Positions 54,101-62,460 are shown, numbered from the stretch's first letter. The stretch: 64,000 nt of DNA from Oceanitalea sp047302425 (GCF_047302425.1 NZ_CP154855.1:2480001-2544000), one strand, 5' to 3'. Translations and numbers: made by a program. Notes: generated by a model not told the origin, from the sequence alone.

Positions 54101-54549
54101 CGGCGCGCACCGACGGCAGCGGCTGGTTCGCCGTCGTCGACCTCGCCCCGGGCACCTACACCGTCTCCGCCGACGGCGCCGAGCCGGCCCAGGCACGCGT
54201 CACGGCCGGCGAGGCGACCGACGTCGTCCTCGAGCGCGCGGCGCCGACCGACCCGGCGGAGGCGCTGGCGCTCCTCGTCACGAGCGTCGACGAGTACGTC
54301 GCCTCCGGTGACGTCGCCGGACCGCTGGCCCACCAGCTCACGACGGCGCTCCACCAGGCGCAGGTGCACCTCGAGGTCGGCCGCGAGGGCACGACCGTCC
54401 GGATGCTCGAGCGGGTGCTGCGCCACCTCGACGGCCCGCGACGCCCGGACACGCTCACCGCGGAGGCACGCGCCGACCTGCGCGCCCAGACCGTCCACGC
54501 GCTGGGACTCCTCGGTGCGGTGCCGTCAGCGATTGCGGGGGCCGTGTGA
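51118..54549 (+). CDS. Secreted serine beta-lactamase-fold / GHL10 glycosidase-like fusion
   Basis: 1143 residues with a signal peptide (cut near AAAD, residue 24). Residues 35-415 are a class C beta-lactamase/esterase domain: SLSK (S-x-x-K, near 124-127), YSD (the Y-x-N position) and HTGFTG (K-T-G position). About 430-560 form a beta-sandwich (LRYATDAVYSGRGVYLDRIQV). About 575-930 are a family-10 glycosidase-like (GHL10/DUF187) barrel: WRGYWVDAFNPGIYD, IEVHAWVNATTLW, VDGVNLDYIRYPD, TAMNYKRNW. A carboxypeptidase-regulatory-like domain and a FIMAH-like helical end follow. All domains point to the cell surface, perhaps peptidoglycan or glycan turnover; the exact reaction is unknown. Confidence 0.85.
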   Translation: MRRLLAVSATIGVAIAGAVLPAAADDRVGWDRSEAPQRVLRDGTPEEVGLVAAELERVEPALREGLTRQPTPFYPGAVSLIASQGVVVERTAVGHAVRWADTTTELPAEEQVEMRTDTIFDLASLSKLFTAVAVMQLVEDGEVALEDTAASYVPAFAANGKEDITVQQLLTHTAGLPAWINLWSAPDEAAALQRVWDVTPVNEPGTGYLYSDLGLITLGEIVERVSGLGLDEYVAEHITGPLGMGDTMYNPPAELLPRIAATEYQATPARGLVHGEVHDEAAWRLGGVAGHAGVFSTADDVAVFGQMLLNGGSYDGARVLEPATVEQMMRDYTGQLSSSHRGLGPELEAWFYHDVLTSAESAGHTGFTGTSLVIDPHTETIAILMTNRVHPSRDWGSINPVRRAVARAAGLAHPMTGFTRGAAWYSGIGDAVEHTLTVPVTLDSATELVVDLWFHTEPTDLLHVEASDDDGATWEPLSGTLTAGDDTVTTSGTVSGDGLGRWWEGRFDLAGLSGDVELRLRYATDAVYSGRGVYLDRIQVPGAFDDWDLTDRATITAEGWTRVTADGFPAPEPVEEWRGYWVDAFNPGIYDAQQVTALVEDAQEVGANALIVQVGRRFDCFCNDALLPRTDAAIAPAPYDPLAEVIEQAHAVGIEVHAWVNATTLWNSATPPRSPEHAFNQHGPSAEGRDRWLNKRVDGVEQVGNNTWIDPAHPDAVDYLVDAVGSIVENYDVDGVNLDYIRYPDHSTVETRNEWGYSETSLARFAAQTGRTDVPAPDDEQFSDWRRDQVSGLVRKVYARMFELDPQARLSVDGITYGFGPQSTPGGWEGTRTYANVGQDWRSWLDEGIVDTVTAMNYKRNWNPDQARMFAEWTEALVEYRGDRHVVNGPALYLNEVADSVAQARLTRESGADGWSGYSYANPSLTANSTPDRAVKDAEREALAAALRTEVFTEEAAVPEMEWRTSPTTGLLTGTLVSGADGATVTVTGPEGTTTARTDGSGWFAVVDLAPGTYTVSADGAEPAQARVTAGEATDVVLERAAPTDPAEALALLVTSVDEYVASGDVAGPLAHQLTTALHQAQVHLEVGREGTTVRMLERVLRHLDGPRRPDTLTAEARADLRAQTVHALGLLGAVPSAIAGAV

Positions 54550-54592
54550 CTGGGGCCACACTTGGGGAGTGCCGAGAGTGTGAGGTGACGTC

Positions 54593-55273
54593 GTGGACGC
54601 CGACATCGAGATCCTGCCCATGCTGTCGCGTGGGAAGCACCGCAGCCCCCGCAGGGGTGCCTGCTTCATGGAGCTGGCCTCCTACCTGGCCGGTGAACGG
54701 TGGAGCGACAAGCCCGCCTGCACCCATCCGCTGCTCGCGCACCTGGCGCGGCTCGTCAACGACCTCACCGAGGACTCCGAGCGGCCCCAGCTGGCGACGC
54801 TCATCCCCGCGGTCATCGGGCTGCGCAGCGAGGACCCCACGTGGGACGACGAGCTCACCCTGCTCGCCGCCTCCCGCGCGCTGCCGGTGGTGAGCGAGCA
54901 CCACCAGCGCGCCCTGGCGGTGGGGATCCTCAGCTGCGAGCGCCGGCGGGCCGAGCGCGCCGGGCACGAGGTGGGGCTGCACCCCGCGAGCCGCCGGGCC
55001 CTGGAGTCCGCGCCGCTCGCCGAGGGGTGGGCGCGGGCCTTCGTCGAGCAGGTGGGCGGGGTGGGTGCGCACCACCCGGGCTCGGCCGTCGTCGAGATCG
55101 CGGCCGTGGGGCTGGCCACCGCGTGCGTGGCCGACCCCTCCGGGATGCTGCGTCAGCTCCTCACCGACGCGATCACGCTCTGCGAGCACCTCGCGGGCCG
55201 CGAGGAGCAGCAGCGCCAGGCGCTCGTGCCCGAGCAGTGGCGCGAGGTCGTCACGCCCGCACCCGTGCACTGA
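54593..55273 (+). CDS. Uncharacterised actinobacterial protein
   Basis: 226 residues from a GTG at 54593. No signal peptide or membrane helix is visible; it looks all-helical (FMELASYLAGERWSDKPACTHPLLAHLARLVNDLTEDSERPQLATLIPAVIGL). The opening EILPMLSRGKHRSPRRGACFMELAS with a conserved-looking cysteine recalls a family seen across actinomycetes without assigned function. It follows the fusion gene by 43 bp, and converges on the MFS gene. Confidence 0.7.
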   Translation: MDADIEILPMLSRGKHRSPRRGACFMELASYLAGERWSDKPACTHPLLAHLARLVNDLTEDSERPQLATLIPAVIGLRSEDPTWDDELTLLAASRALPVVSEHHQRALAVGILSCERRRAERAGHEVGLHPASRRALESAPLAEGWARAFVEQVGGVGAHHPGSAVVEIAAVGLATACVADPSGMLRQLLTDAITLCEHLAGREEQQRQALVPEQWREVVTPAPVH

Positions 55274-55288
55274 GGAGGGCGTGGCGCC

Positions 55289-56533
55289 TCAGGCGTGGGT
55301 GGTGAGCGTGGGCTCGGCCGTCTCGAGCTCGCGGCGCTTGCGGTGCAGGGCGGCGCGCAGGACGAGCGACAGGAGCAGCGCGACCGTGCCGGCCGCCACG
55401 GTGACCGTGTAGGCGCCGGTGTAGCCGGACACGTCCGCCAGGCGCCCGGCGGTGCTCGAGCCGAGGGCGTAGCCCAGGGACGTGGCGGCCGCGAGGACCA
55501 TCATCGCCGCGCCGAGGCGGGAGGGGGCCACGACCCGCTCGCACGCGGAGTACAGCGTGATCATGTAGGGCGCCACCGCCAGGCCGAGGACGACGAGCAC
55601 CGGGGCGAGGGCCCCCAGGGAGCCGACGACCAGCAGCGGGACGGTGAGCACCGCGAGACCGCCGGCGAAGACGGGCAGCCGGTCGGCGAGGCGGAAGCGG
55701 GCGGGCAGGACGACGATCGCGAGCCCGGCGACGACGCTGCCGATGCCGAGGACGGCGTGGAGCAGCCCGGCCAGACCGGGCTCCCCCGCCTCGGTCGCCA
55801 TCGCCGTCGTCCCGGCCTGGACGGACCCGAAGATCGTGCCGACGATGAGCTGCCCGGCGCCGAGCCCCACGAGGAGGGCGCTGACGCGCGGGCCGCTCGC
55901 GCCGCCGGTGTCGCGGTGCCCGCGCACGAGCGCGACGGTCGGGTGCACCGCGAACCACGTGGCGAAGACGGCCAGGCCGCCGGCGGCGACGAGCAGCGCA
56001 CCCGAGGGCGAGACGAGCGCCGCCATGGTGCCGACGATCGCCGGGCCGAGGACGAAGCCGGCCTCGTCGGCCGCGCCCTCGTAGGAGAAGGCTGTGGACA
56101 GGAGCGTGAAGCGCTCCTTGCCGCGGGTGCGGGCGAGCTCGCGCCAGCGCACCCGGGCCATGGTGCCGACCTGGGGGACGAAGGCGCCGGCGACGCCGCT
56201 GACGACGGCGAGCACCTGCCAAGGCACCTCCTGCCCGGCGAGGACGACGAGGGCGACGAGCGCGACCGCGCCGCCGACCGACTGGACGAGGAGCACGGGG
56301 CGCTGCCCGATGCGGTCGGTCAGGCCGCCCGCCAGCGGTGAGGCGACGGCGTTGACGACGGCGAAGGCACCGGCCGCGGCGCCGCCGCCGCCGTAGGTGC
56401 CGCTCACCTCGGCGACGAGGAGGAGGGTGCCCATCTGCGCCATCGCGAGCGGGAGGCGCGCGAGGAGGGCGACGACGACGTAGAGCGGACCGGTCAGCGC
56501 GAAGAGGCTGCGGTAGGAGGACAGGGCGGACAA
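55289..56533 (-). CDS. MFS transporter
   Basis: 414 residues with 12 hydrophobic segments. Between helices 2 and 3 lies GGLTDRIGQRPVLL, the family A-motif, and TMARVRWRELARTRGKERF is the longer inter-helix loop. It is a drug- or sugar-efflux-type permease by general look; substrate not predictable. It converges on the uncharacterised protein (15 bp between) and lies downstream of the metal ABC operon. Confidence 0.9.
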   Translation of the reverse strand: MSALSSYRSLFALTGPLYVVVALLARLPLAMAQMGTLLLVAEVSGTYGGGGAAAGAFAVVNAVASPLAGGLTDRIGQRPVLLVQSVGGAVALVALVVLAGQEVPWQVLAVVSGVAGAFVPQVGTMARVRWRELARTRGKERFTLLSTAFSYEGAADEAGFVLGPAIVGTMAALVSPSGALLVAAGGLAVFATWFAVHPTVALVRGHRDTGGASGPRVSALLVGLGAGQLIVGTIFGSVQAGTTAMATEAGEPGLAGLLHAVLGIGSVVAGLAIVVLPARFRLADRLPVFAGGLAVLTVPLLVVGSLGALAPVLVVLGLAVAPYMITLYSACERVVAPSRLGAAMMVLAAATSLGYALGSSTAGRLADVSGYTGAYTVTVAAGTVALLLSLVLRAALHRKRRELETAEPTLTTHA

Positions 56534-56599
56534 TCGGTCTCCACGGAGGTTCGTACTGCGCTCCTCCCACCCCGGAAGCGCTGCAGACCCTGTATCGCC

Positions 56600-57604
56600 T
56601 CAGTCTATCCGAGCGGCGGCGCCTTCGACCTGCGAGACGGGCCACTGCAGCCGGGCGGCGAGCTGCGCCGTCGTCGCTCCCTCGCCGAGCGTGCTGCGGG
56701 CGTGGGCGACGAGCCGCCGGCGCAGGTCCTGGCGCCGGCGCCGCCGCAGGAGGGTCGCCCCGACGAGGCCGTGGCGCGGTGCGGCGAGCAGCGCGAAAAG
56801 GAAGAGGGCGCCGATGACGCAGGCGACCATCCCCGCGATGGACAGGTCCCCGACCACCGCCAGCCCGTACCCGCCGAGGACGGCGACGGCGCCGACCGCG
56901 AGCGCCGTCGTCAGCATGGCCCCGAGCCGGTCGGTGACGAGGTAGGCGGTCGCGGCCGGGCCGGCGAGGAGGGCGACGACGAGGATCGCGCCGACGGAGT
57001 CGAAGGCGGCGACGACCGTGACGGACACGAGCGTCATGAGGACGTGGTGGACCAGCCGCGGGGACAGGCCGACGGAGGCGGCGAGCGCGGGGTCGAAGGT
57101 CGTCACCTTGAGCTCCTTGTGGAGCAGCGCGACGACGGTGACGACGACGACGGCGACGATCCCGGTGGTCCACCACGAGCGTGGGCCGAGGTCGAGGCCA
57201 CCGATCTCGAGGACGTGGAGCGGGGCGAAGGCGATCTCGCCGTACAGGACGTGCTCGACGTCGAGGTGGACGTCGCTGCCGAAGCGGGCGACGAGCAGCA
57301 CCCCGAGGGCGAAGAGGCCGGTGAAGACGATGCCGATGGCCGCGTCGCCGCGGACCCGGCCGCCTCGCTCGAGGGCGTCGACGAGGACGACGGTGACGAG
57401 CCCGAGCACGGCAGCCCCGGCGACCGCCGCGAGCGGGCCGAGCGAGCCGGTGAGGACGAAGGCGAGGACGATGCCCGGCAGCGCCGCGTGGGAGATCGCG
57501 TCGCCGACCATGACGCTGCGGCGCAGCAGGAGGAAGCAGCCGAGCAGCGCGCACGGCACGACGACGAGGAGCCCGGTGACGATGATGACGAGGTCGACGT
57601 TCAT
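56600..57604 (-). CDS. Metal ABC transporter permease (TroD/ZnuB family)
   Basis: 334 residues with eight or nine membrane segments (VIIVTGLLVVVPCALLGCFL, MVGDAISHAALPGIVLAF, with the conserved DAISHA) and HKELKVTTFDPALAASVGL. After the last helix there is a roughly 50-residue cytoplasmic tail that looks like a small winged helix (RLVAHARSTLGEGATTAQLAARLQWPVSQVEGAAARID), as in TroD-like permeases. ATG overlaps the stop of the next permease gene (ATGA). Confidence 0.9.
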   Translation of the reverse strand: MNVDLVIIVTGLLVVVPCALLGCFLLLRRSVMVGDAISHAALPGIVLAFVLTGSLGPLAAVAGAAVLGLVTVVLVDALERGGRVRGDAAIGIVFTGLFALGVLLVARFGSDVHLDVEHVLYGEIAFAPLHVLEIGGLDLGPRSWWTTGIVAVVVVTVVALLHKELKVTTFDPALAASVGLSPRLVHHVLMTLVSVTVVAAFDSVGAILVVALLAGPAATAYLVTDRLGAMLTTALAVGAVAVLGGYGLAVVGDLSIAGMVACVIGALFLFALLAAPRHGLVGATLLRRRRRQDLRRRLVAHARSTLGEGATTAQLAARLQWPVSQVEGAAARID

Positions 57605-58482
57605 GCCGGCTCCCCCACGGTGGCTCGGTGGGCGGCCCGGCGCGAGCGCAGGTGCCGGGCCGGCAGCGAGAGGAGGAAGACCGCCGTCGCGACGAGGACG
57701 ACGAGCGGGCCGGTGGGCAGGTCCGTCGTCGTCGCGCTGAGCACGGCCCCGGACGCGCCGCTCGCCGCCCCGACGAGCGCCGCGAGGACGACCATGACGG
57801 CGAGCCGGTCGGTCCACTGCCGGGCCGCCGCGGCGGGGGTGATGAGGAGCGCGGCGACGAGCACGACCCCGACGGTCTGGATGCCGAGGACGATCGCGAC
57901 GACGAGCAGGCCGGTGAGCAGCGCCTCCACCCGGCGCACCGGCAGGCCCACCGCCCGGGCGAAGGCGGGGTCGAAGGCGACGAGCTTGAGCTCCTTGTAG
58001 GTGAGGGCGACGACGGCCAGGCACACCGCCGTCGCCGCCGCCATGAGGCGCACGTCCGCGGCGACGAGGCTGGCCGCCTGCCCGAGGACGAAGCGGTCGA
58101 GCCCCGACTGCCCGGACGCGCCGGTGCCCGCGACGTAGGTGAGGAGCACCGTGCCCGCCCCGAAGAACACCGACAGGACGAGGGCGAGCGCGGCGTCCTG
58201 CTTGACACGGGTGCGCTGGACGACGACGAGGACGAGCCCGGCCGCGAGCGCCGCCGTCGCCGCCGCACCGAGGAGGAGCCCGGAGCCGGAGGTCGTGCCG
58301 GTGAGGAGGAAGCCGATGACAACGCCGGGCAGGGTGGCGTGGGCGAGAGCGTCGCTGAGCAGGCTCTGGCGGCGCAGGACCGCGAAGGTGCCGAGCGTGC
58401 CGCCGAGCAGCCCGAGGACGGCGGCGCCGAGCGCGACGGTGCGCAGCGTGTAGTCGCCCAGGAGGTCGACGAGCTCAGCCAC
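57601..58482 (-). CDS. Metal ABC transporter permease (TroC/ZnuB family)
   Basis: 293 residues starting at a GTG, eight or so membrane helices. SLLSDALAHATLPGVVIGFLLTG is the family motif; KELKLVAFDPAFARAVGLP is the coupling region. Second of two permeases; two permease genes in one unit are typical of Tro/Mnt-type systems for Mn, Zn or Fe. Confidence 0.9.
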   Translation of the reverse strand: MAELVDLLGDYTLRTVALGAAVLGLLGGTLGTFAVLRRQSLLSDALAHATLPGVVIGFLLTGTTSGSGLLLGAAATAALAAGLVLVVVQRTRVKQDAALALVLSVFFGAGTVLLTYVAGTGASGQSGLDRFVLGQAASLVAADVRLMAAATAVCLAVVALTYKELKLVAFDPAFARAVGLPVRRVEALLTGLLVVAIVLGIQTVGVVLVAALLITPAAAARQWTDRLAVMVVLAALVGAASGASGAVLSATTTDLPTGPLVVLVATAVFLLSLPARHLRSRRAAHRATVGEPA

Positions 58483-59218
58483 GGCTGCCCATCTCCTCCG
58501 CCCGGCGGGCCGCGCCGCCGTAGGTGCGGGCGATGTTCTCGGCGGTGAAGACCTCCGCCGTCGGGCCGGCGGCGACGAGCTCGCGGTTGAGGAGGACGAC
58601 GGTGTCGAAGTAGTCGGCGACGGTCGCGAGATCGTGGTGGACGACGACGACGGTGCGGCCCTCGTCGCGCAGCTCGCGCAGGAGGTCGACGACGACGCGC
58701 TCGGTGAGGTAGTCGACGCCGACGAAGGGCTCGTCGGCGAGGTAGAGCCGGGCGTCCTGGGCAAGCGCGCGGGCGAGGAAGACGCGTTGCTGCTGTCCGC
58801 CGGACAGCTCCGCGATCTGCCGGTCGGCGAGCTCGAGCATGCCGACCCGCTCGAGGCAGCGCTCGGCCGTCTCGCGCTCCGCCCGGCCGGGGCGGCGCAG
58901 CCAGCCCAGGCGTCCGTAGGTGCCCATCTCGACGACGTCGCGCGCGTTCGTCGGGAAGTCCCAGTCCACGCTCCCCCGCTGGGGGACGTAACCGACCTTC
59001 CGGCGGACGCGATCGAGGGGCTGGCCGAAGATCTCGACGGCGCCGGCAACGGGCCGCACGAGCCCCATGGCGATCTTGAGGAGCGTCGTCTTGCCCGCGC
59101 CGTTGGGGCCTACGACGCCGACGAGCCGGCCCTCGGGCACGGAGAAGGACACGTCCCACAGCACCGGCTCCTCGCGGTACGCGGCGGTGAGACCGTGGAC
59201 GGACAGCGGCGCGGTCAT
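58475..59218 (-). CDS. Metal ABC transporter ATP-binding protein
   Basis: 247 residues: Walker A GPNGAGKTT, Q-loop VPQRGSVDWDFPTNARDVVEMG (typical of Mn/Zn ATPases), signature LSGGQQQRVFLARAL, and Walker B LYLADEP where the usual Asp-Glu is preserved (ADEP). ATG at 59218 overlaps the stop of the binding-protein gene; its end overlaps the next permease start by 8 bp. Confidence 0.93.
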   Translation of the reverse strand: MTAPLSVHGLTAAYREEPVLWDVSFSVPEGRLVGVVGPNGAGKTTLLKIAMGLVRPVAGAVEIFGQPLDRVRRKVGYVPQRGSVDWDFPTNARDVVEMGTYGRLGWLRRPGRAERETAERCLERVGMLELADRQIAELSGGQQQRVFLARALAQDARLYLADEPFVGVDYLTERVVVDLLRELRDEGRTVVVVHHDLATVADYFDTVVLLNRELVAAGPTAEVFTAENIARTYGGAARRAEEMGSRG

Positions 59219-60147
59219 GACCCTCCCAGGGCGGTCGCGATGGTCGCGGCGTTGGCGCGGAGCATCCCGGCGTAGGTGCCGGTGGGGCTGCCGGGCTCGC
59301 CGAGGGCGTCGGAGTACAGGCCCTCCTCGGGGACGTGGACCTCCCAGCCGCGGTCGGCGGCGGCCTCCCGGACGGCCTCGATGCTCGCCGGGGAGACGCT
59401 GGACTCGGTGAACAGGGCGGGCACCTGCCGCTCGACGAGGAGGTCGACGAGGTCGCGGACGTCGGCGACGCCCGCCTCGTCCTCGGTGGACAGGCCCTGG
59501 ACACCGCGGACCTCGAGGCCGTAGGCGCGGCCGAGGTAGCCGAAGGCGTCGTGGGAGGTGACGAGGACGCGGCTGCGCGGGGGCACGGTGGCGAGCAGCG
59601 CGCTCGCCTCGGCGTGGGCGGCGAGCACGTCCTCGACGTACTCGCGCCCGCCAGCGGCGAAGTCCGCGGCGTGCTCGGGGGCGATCTCGCTCAGCTCCTC
59701 GACCACGGGGTCGACGACGTGGACCCACAGCTCGGGGTCGAACCACACGTGAGGGTCGTACTGGTCCGCGTAGTCGGAGGAGGCGAGGAGCGCGTCCTCG
59801 GGCAGCGCGTCGGTGAGCGCGAGCACCCGCTCCAGGGCACCAGCCTCGAGCACCTCCTCCATCCGGCCCTCGAGGAACAGCCCGTGGTAGACGACGAGGT
59901 CCGCCTCGACTAGGGCATGTACGTCCCCCTGGCTGGCGCGGTAGAGGTGCGGGTCGACGCCCGGGCCCATGAGGGCGGTGACCTCGACGTGCGGTCCCCC
60001 GACGGTGCGCAGAAGATCTGCCGCGTGCGTCGTCGTCACGGTGACGGACACGCGGCCGTCGTCGGTGCCGTCCGCGGGGCCTGCGCAGGCCGCGAGCAGC
60101 ATGAGGCCCGACGCGACCGCCACAAGGTTTCGGGTGCCCGAACTCAT
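59215..60147 (-). CDS. Metal ABC transporter substrate-binding lipoprotein (TroA/ZnuA family)
   Basis: 310 residues with lipobox LLAAC. Metal ligands by position: H in GPGVDPHLYRAS, H in YDPHVWFDPE, H in VTSHDAFGYLG, and a later aspartate in LYSDALGEPG, i.e. the His3-Asp pattern of TroA-like Zn/Mn proteins. There is no His-rich loop as in ZnuA, which tilts towards Mn. A reverse TACCCT box (60154-60159) lies 6 nt before the ATG; I see no clear DtxR or Zur box there. Confidence 0.92.
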   Translation of the reverse strand: MSSGTRNLVAVASGLMLLAACAGPADGTDDGRVSVTVTTTHAADLLRTVGGPHVEVTALMGPGVDPHLYRASQGDVHALVEADLVVYHGLFLEGRMEEVLEAGALERVLALTDALPEDALLASSDYADQYDPHVWFDPELWVHVVDPVVEELSEIAPEHAADFAAGGREYVEDVLAAHAEASALLATVPPRSRVLVTSHDAFGYLGRAYGLEVRGVQGLSTEDEAGVADVRDLVDLLVERQVPALFTESSVSPASIEAVREAAADRGWEVHVPEEGLYSDALGEPGSPTGTYAGMLRANAATIATALGGS

Positions 60148-60189
60148 GGAGAGAGGGTAGCCGAACTCCTGGCCCTCGCGCCACGGAAA

Positions 60190-60220
60190 TCCGTGCGCCC
60201 GCTCATGGCGGGCGCACGGA
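60190..60220. terminator. Hairpin between the SRPBCC gene and the metal operon
   Basis: A perfect 13-bp stem (TCCGTGCGCCCGC / GCGGGCGCACGGA) with a TCATG loop, 12 bp beyond the stop of the SRPBCC gene, ends its reverse-strand transcript before the troA-like promoter. Confidence 0.72.
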
Positions 60221-60232
60221 CCAGGCCGGCCC

Positions 60233-61210
60233 TCAGGCCGGGGTGAGCACCTCGGACTCGAGGCGGGCGTAGCTCGTCTCCATGCCGTCGACCATCCCGG
60301 TGCCGAGGATCTCGTCGCGGGTCGCGGCGTCGGGGTAGGTGATGACGAGGGTGAGGAGAGTGCCGCCGTCGACGGGCGTGAGGGTGAGCTCGTTGACCGT
60401 GCTCGGGCCCTCGGTGCCGATCATCCGCTCGGTCGTCACCTCGCGGTACGGGGGCGCGGACTCGAGGAGCTCGCCGGTGAAGCCGAAGCGGCCCCCGCCA
60501 CCCTCCTCCTCCCACTCGTTGCGGAAGGTGTCGCCGACGGCGCTCGGCACCTCGCACACCGGCATGGTCCAGCCGTCGGGGCCGAGCATCCAGCGGCGCA
60601 GCAGCGCGGGGTCGTGGTGGGCGTCCCACACGGTCTGGACCGGGCCGCGGATGAGGCGGCTGACGCGCACCCGGGTGTCGTCGAGGAGCTGGGCGGCGGC
60701 GGGCAGGTCCGCGGCGAAGGAGGCGAGGTCGGCGACGACGGCGTCCACCTGGCTCATCGCCGCGGTCATGCCCTCCTCCATGCCCATGGAGAGCAGCTTC
60801 TCGAGCTCGTCGAGGGAGGCGAAGGAGGTCTGGGTCGTCAGGCGCGAGCCGGCCCCGGCCTCCTCGAAGGTGAAGACCATGCGGGTGGCCGGGAGCCCCG
60901 CCGTGGGCGTGCCGTCGGGCTCGGCGAAGCCGTCGCGGACCTCGAAGGAGCGCCCGGGGTCGACGGCGAGGAACTCCCAGTACCCGTACGAGCGCTCCCC
61001 GTCGGGGCCGGTCATCCAGTAGTCAGATCGGCCACCGACGGCGACGTCGTGGCGGGCGAAGGTGGCCGGCCAGCCGGGCGGCCCCCAGAACTTCTCGATC
61101 TGGCGGGGGTCGACGTACGCGTCCCACAGCCGGTGGACCGGCACGGGGAAGTCGGCGACGACGGTCATCGTGAGGGCGTCGAGGTCCTTCTCGACGGTGG
61201 TGACAGGCAT
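60233..61210 (-). CDS. Double SRPBCC (AHSA1-like) domain protein
   Basis: 325 residues holding two START/AHSA1 domains in tandem: FPVPVHRLWDAYVDPRQIEKFWGPPGWPATF ... (1-160) and RGPVQTVWDAHHDPALLRRWMLGPDGW ... (165-325). Such proteins often stand directly after an ArsR regulator, as here (the ArsR gene ends 19 bp upstream). Lipid or small-molecule binding is the usual guess. Confidence 0.9.
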   Translation of the reverse strand: MPVTTVEKDLDALTMTVVADFPVPVHRLWDAYVDPRQIEKFWGPPGWPATFARHDVAVGGRSDYWMTGPDGERSYGYWEFLAVDPGRSFEVRDGFAEPDGTPTAGLPATRMVFTFEEAGAGSRLTTQTSFASLDELEKLLSMGMEEGMTAAMSQVDAVVADLASFAADLPAAAQLLDDTRVRVSRLIRGPVQTVWDAHHDPALLRRWMLGPDGWTMPVCEVPSAVGDTFRNEWEEEGGGGRFGFTGELLESAPPYREVTTERMIGTEGPSTVNELTLTPVDGGTLLTLVITYPDAATRDEILGTGMVDGMETSYARLESEVLTPA

Positions 61211-61229
61211 GGCACTGCCTTTCTGGCGT

Positions 61230-61568
61230 TCACTCGTCTTCGGTGAGGAGCGCGTCGAGCCGGGTGACCCGTCCGCGCCAGAGCTGCTCGTACTGGTCGA
61301 GCAGGAGCTGGGCCCGCCTGATCGTGTCGGGATTGCCGCGCACGAGGCGCTCGCGGCCCTGGGGGTGCTTGGTCACCAGACCGGCTCCCTCCAGGACGGC
61401 GACGTGCTTCTGCACGGCCGCGAACGACATGTCGTAGTCGGCGGCCAGCTCCGTCACGGTCGCCCCCTCGACGAGGGTGCGCCGGACGATGTCGCGCCGG
61501 GTGGCGTCAGCGAGCGCCCGGAACACCCGGTCGGTCGCCGCGTCGTCCAGCACGTCATGTACAACCAT
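61230..61568 (-). CDS. ArsR-family transcriptional regulator
   Basis: 112 residues: winged HTH VFRALADATRRDIVRRTLVEGATVTELAADYDMSFAAVQKHVAVLEGAGLVTKHPQGRERLVRGN, without the metal-ligand CxC of ArsR/SmtB, so it belongs to the non-metal group paired with SRPBCC proteins. Its ATG is inside a perfect 20-bp palindrome. Confidence 0.93.
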   Translation of the reverse strand: MVVHDVLDDAATDRVFRALADATRRDIVRRTLVEGATVTELAADYDMSFAAVQKHVAVLEGAGLVTKHPQGRERLVRGNPDTIRRAQLLLDQYEQLWRGRVTRLDALLTEDE

Positions 61569-61589
61569 ATGGTTGTACGTTAGTGACGT
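61552..61589. promoter_or_regulatory. 20-bp palindromic operator covering the arsR start codon
   Basis: A perfect palindrome GTACAACCAT/ATGGTTGTAC fills 61559-61578, and an outer pair ACGTCA (61552-61557) / TGACGT (61584-61589) surrounds it. The arsR ATG (61568-61566, reverse) is at its centre, and a TAACGT box lies 8 nt before it. Binding would block both the transcription start and translation of a leaderless mRNA. Confidence 0.75.
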
Positions 61590-61601
61590 GCAACCGGTCC
61601 G

Positions 61602-62408
61602 TCAAGACCTCGCGTAGCGGCGGGCCACCTCGACGGTCCGCGGCCCGTAGTGGCCGCCGAAGATGACGGCGTGCATGACGAGCATGGTCAGCTGGTGCAG
61701 CCCCACCCGCTCCTGCCACCCGTCGGCGAGCGGGGAGACCTCCTGGTAGCCGGCGAGGATGTCGGCCAGGCGGTCGACGCCGAAGAGCGCGAGCGCCGCG
61801 AGGTCCGTCTCGGCGTGCCCGCCGTGGGCGGCGGGGTCGATGAGCACACCCTCGACTCCCCTGCCCCGGTCGGTCCACACGACGTTGCCGCCCCACAGGT
61901 CGCCGTGGAGGCGGGCCGGCCCGTCACCGACGAGGGCCGGCTGGGCGTGGTCGAGGTCGCCCGAGGCAAGCCGGTCGGCGACGCGCTCGAGGACGCGGGC
62001 GCCGTCGTCGTCGATGGAGCCGTTGGCCAGCGCCCGCGGCACGTAGGGGCGGATCTGGTACTCCGCGTAGAACTCGCCCCAGCGGGTGAAGGGCGGCTCG
62101 GCGTCGTGGGGATGGAGCGGCATCGTCCCCGAGCTGCGCGGCACCGGCCCCTGCCAGCCGGGCGGGGTGCAGCCCAGGGACGGCGCCCCGGCGGCGTGGG
62201 TGCGGGCCAGTCCGCGCCCGAAGGCCGCGGCGGCCTGCGCCGTCGGCTCGGCGGAGGGCAGGTGGACGAGGTCGAGCCAGCCCTCCCCCTCCGCGAGGAT
62301 GTCGACGACGGGTGCCCCGCCGTCGTCGGTGGCCCCGGCCAGCCACCGCAGGCCCGCCGCCTCGAAGCGGAGCGTCACCGGCTCGTCGGTCTTGTGGAAG
62401 GTGCTCAT
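61602..62408 (-). CDS. Fructosamine kinase family protein
   Basis: 268 residues of the fructosamine/ketosamine-3-kinase family: the catalytic loop ARLHGDLWGGNVVWTDRG with D and N, and the metal-binding VLIDPAAHGGHAETDLAAL. It phosphorylates sugar-amine (Amadori or ribulosamine) adducts to free glycated proteins or metabolites. The ATG at 62408 is preferred over a GTG at 62429, which falls inside the TAGCGT box. Confidence 0.9.
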   Translation of the reverse strand: MSTFHKTDEPVTLRFEAAGLRWLAGATDDGGAPVVDILAEGEGWLDLVHLPSAEPTAQAAAAFGRGLARTHAAGAPSLGCTPPGWQGPVPRSSGTMPLHPHDAEPPFTRWGEFYAEYQIRPYVPRALANGSIDDDGARVLERVADRLASGDLDHAQPALVGDGPARLHGDLWGGNVVWTDRGRGVEGVLIDPAAHGGHAETDLAALALFGVDRLADILAGYQEVSPLADGWQERVGLHQLTMLVMHAVIFGGHYGPRTVEVARRYARS

Positions 62409-62460
62409 GGGGCCATCGTGGCAAGGCACGCTACGCCCGGCGAGGCCGAGGGCACTTCGC

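Noticed and set aside
59215..60200. DtxR or Zur box in front of the metal ABC operon
   Set aside because: I looked for the 19-bp DtxR palindrome and a Zur-like AT-rich palindrome and found neither.
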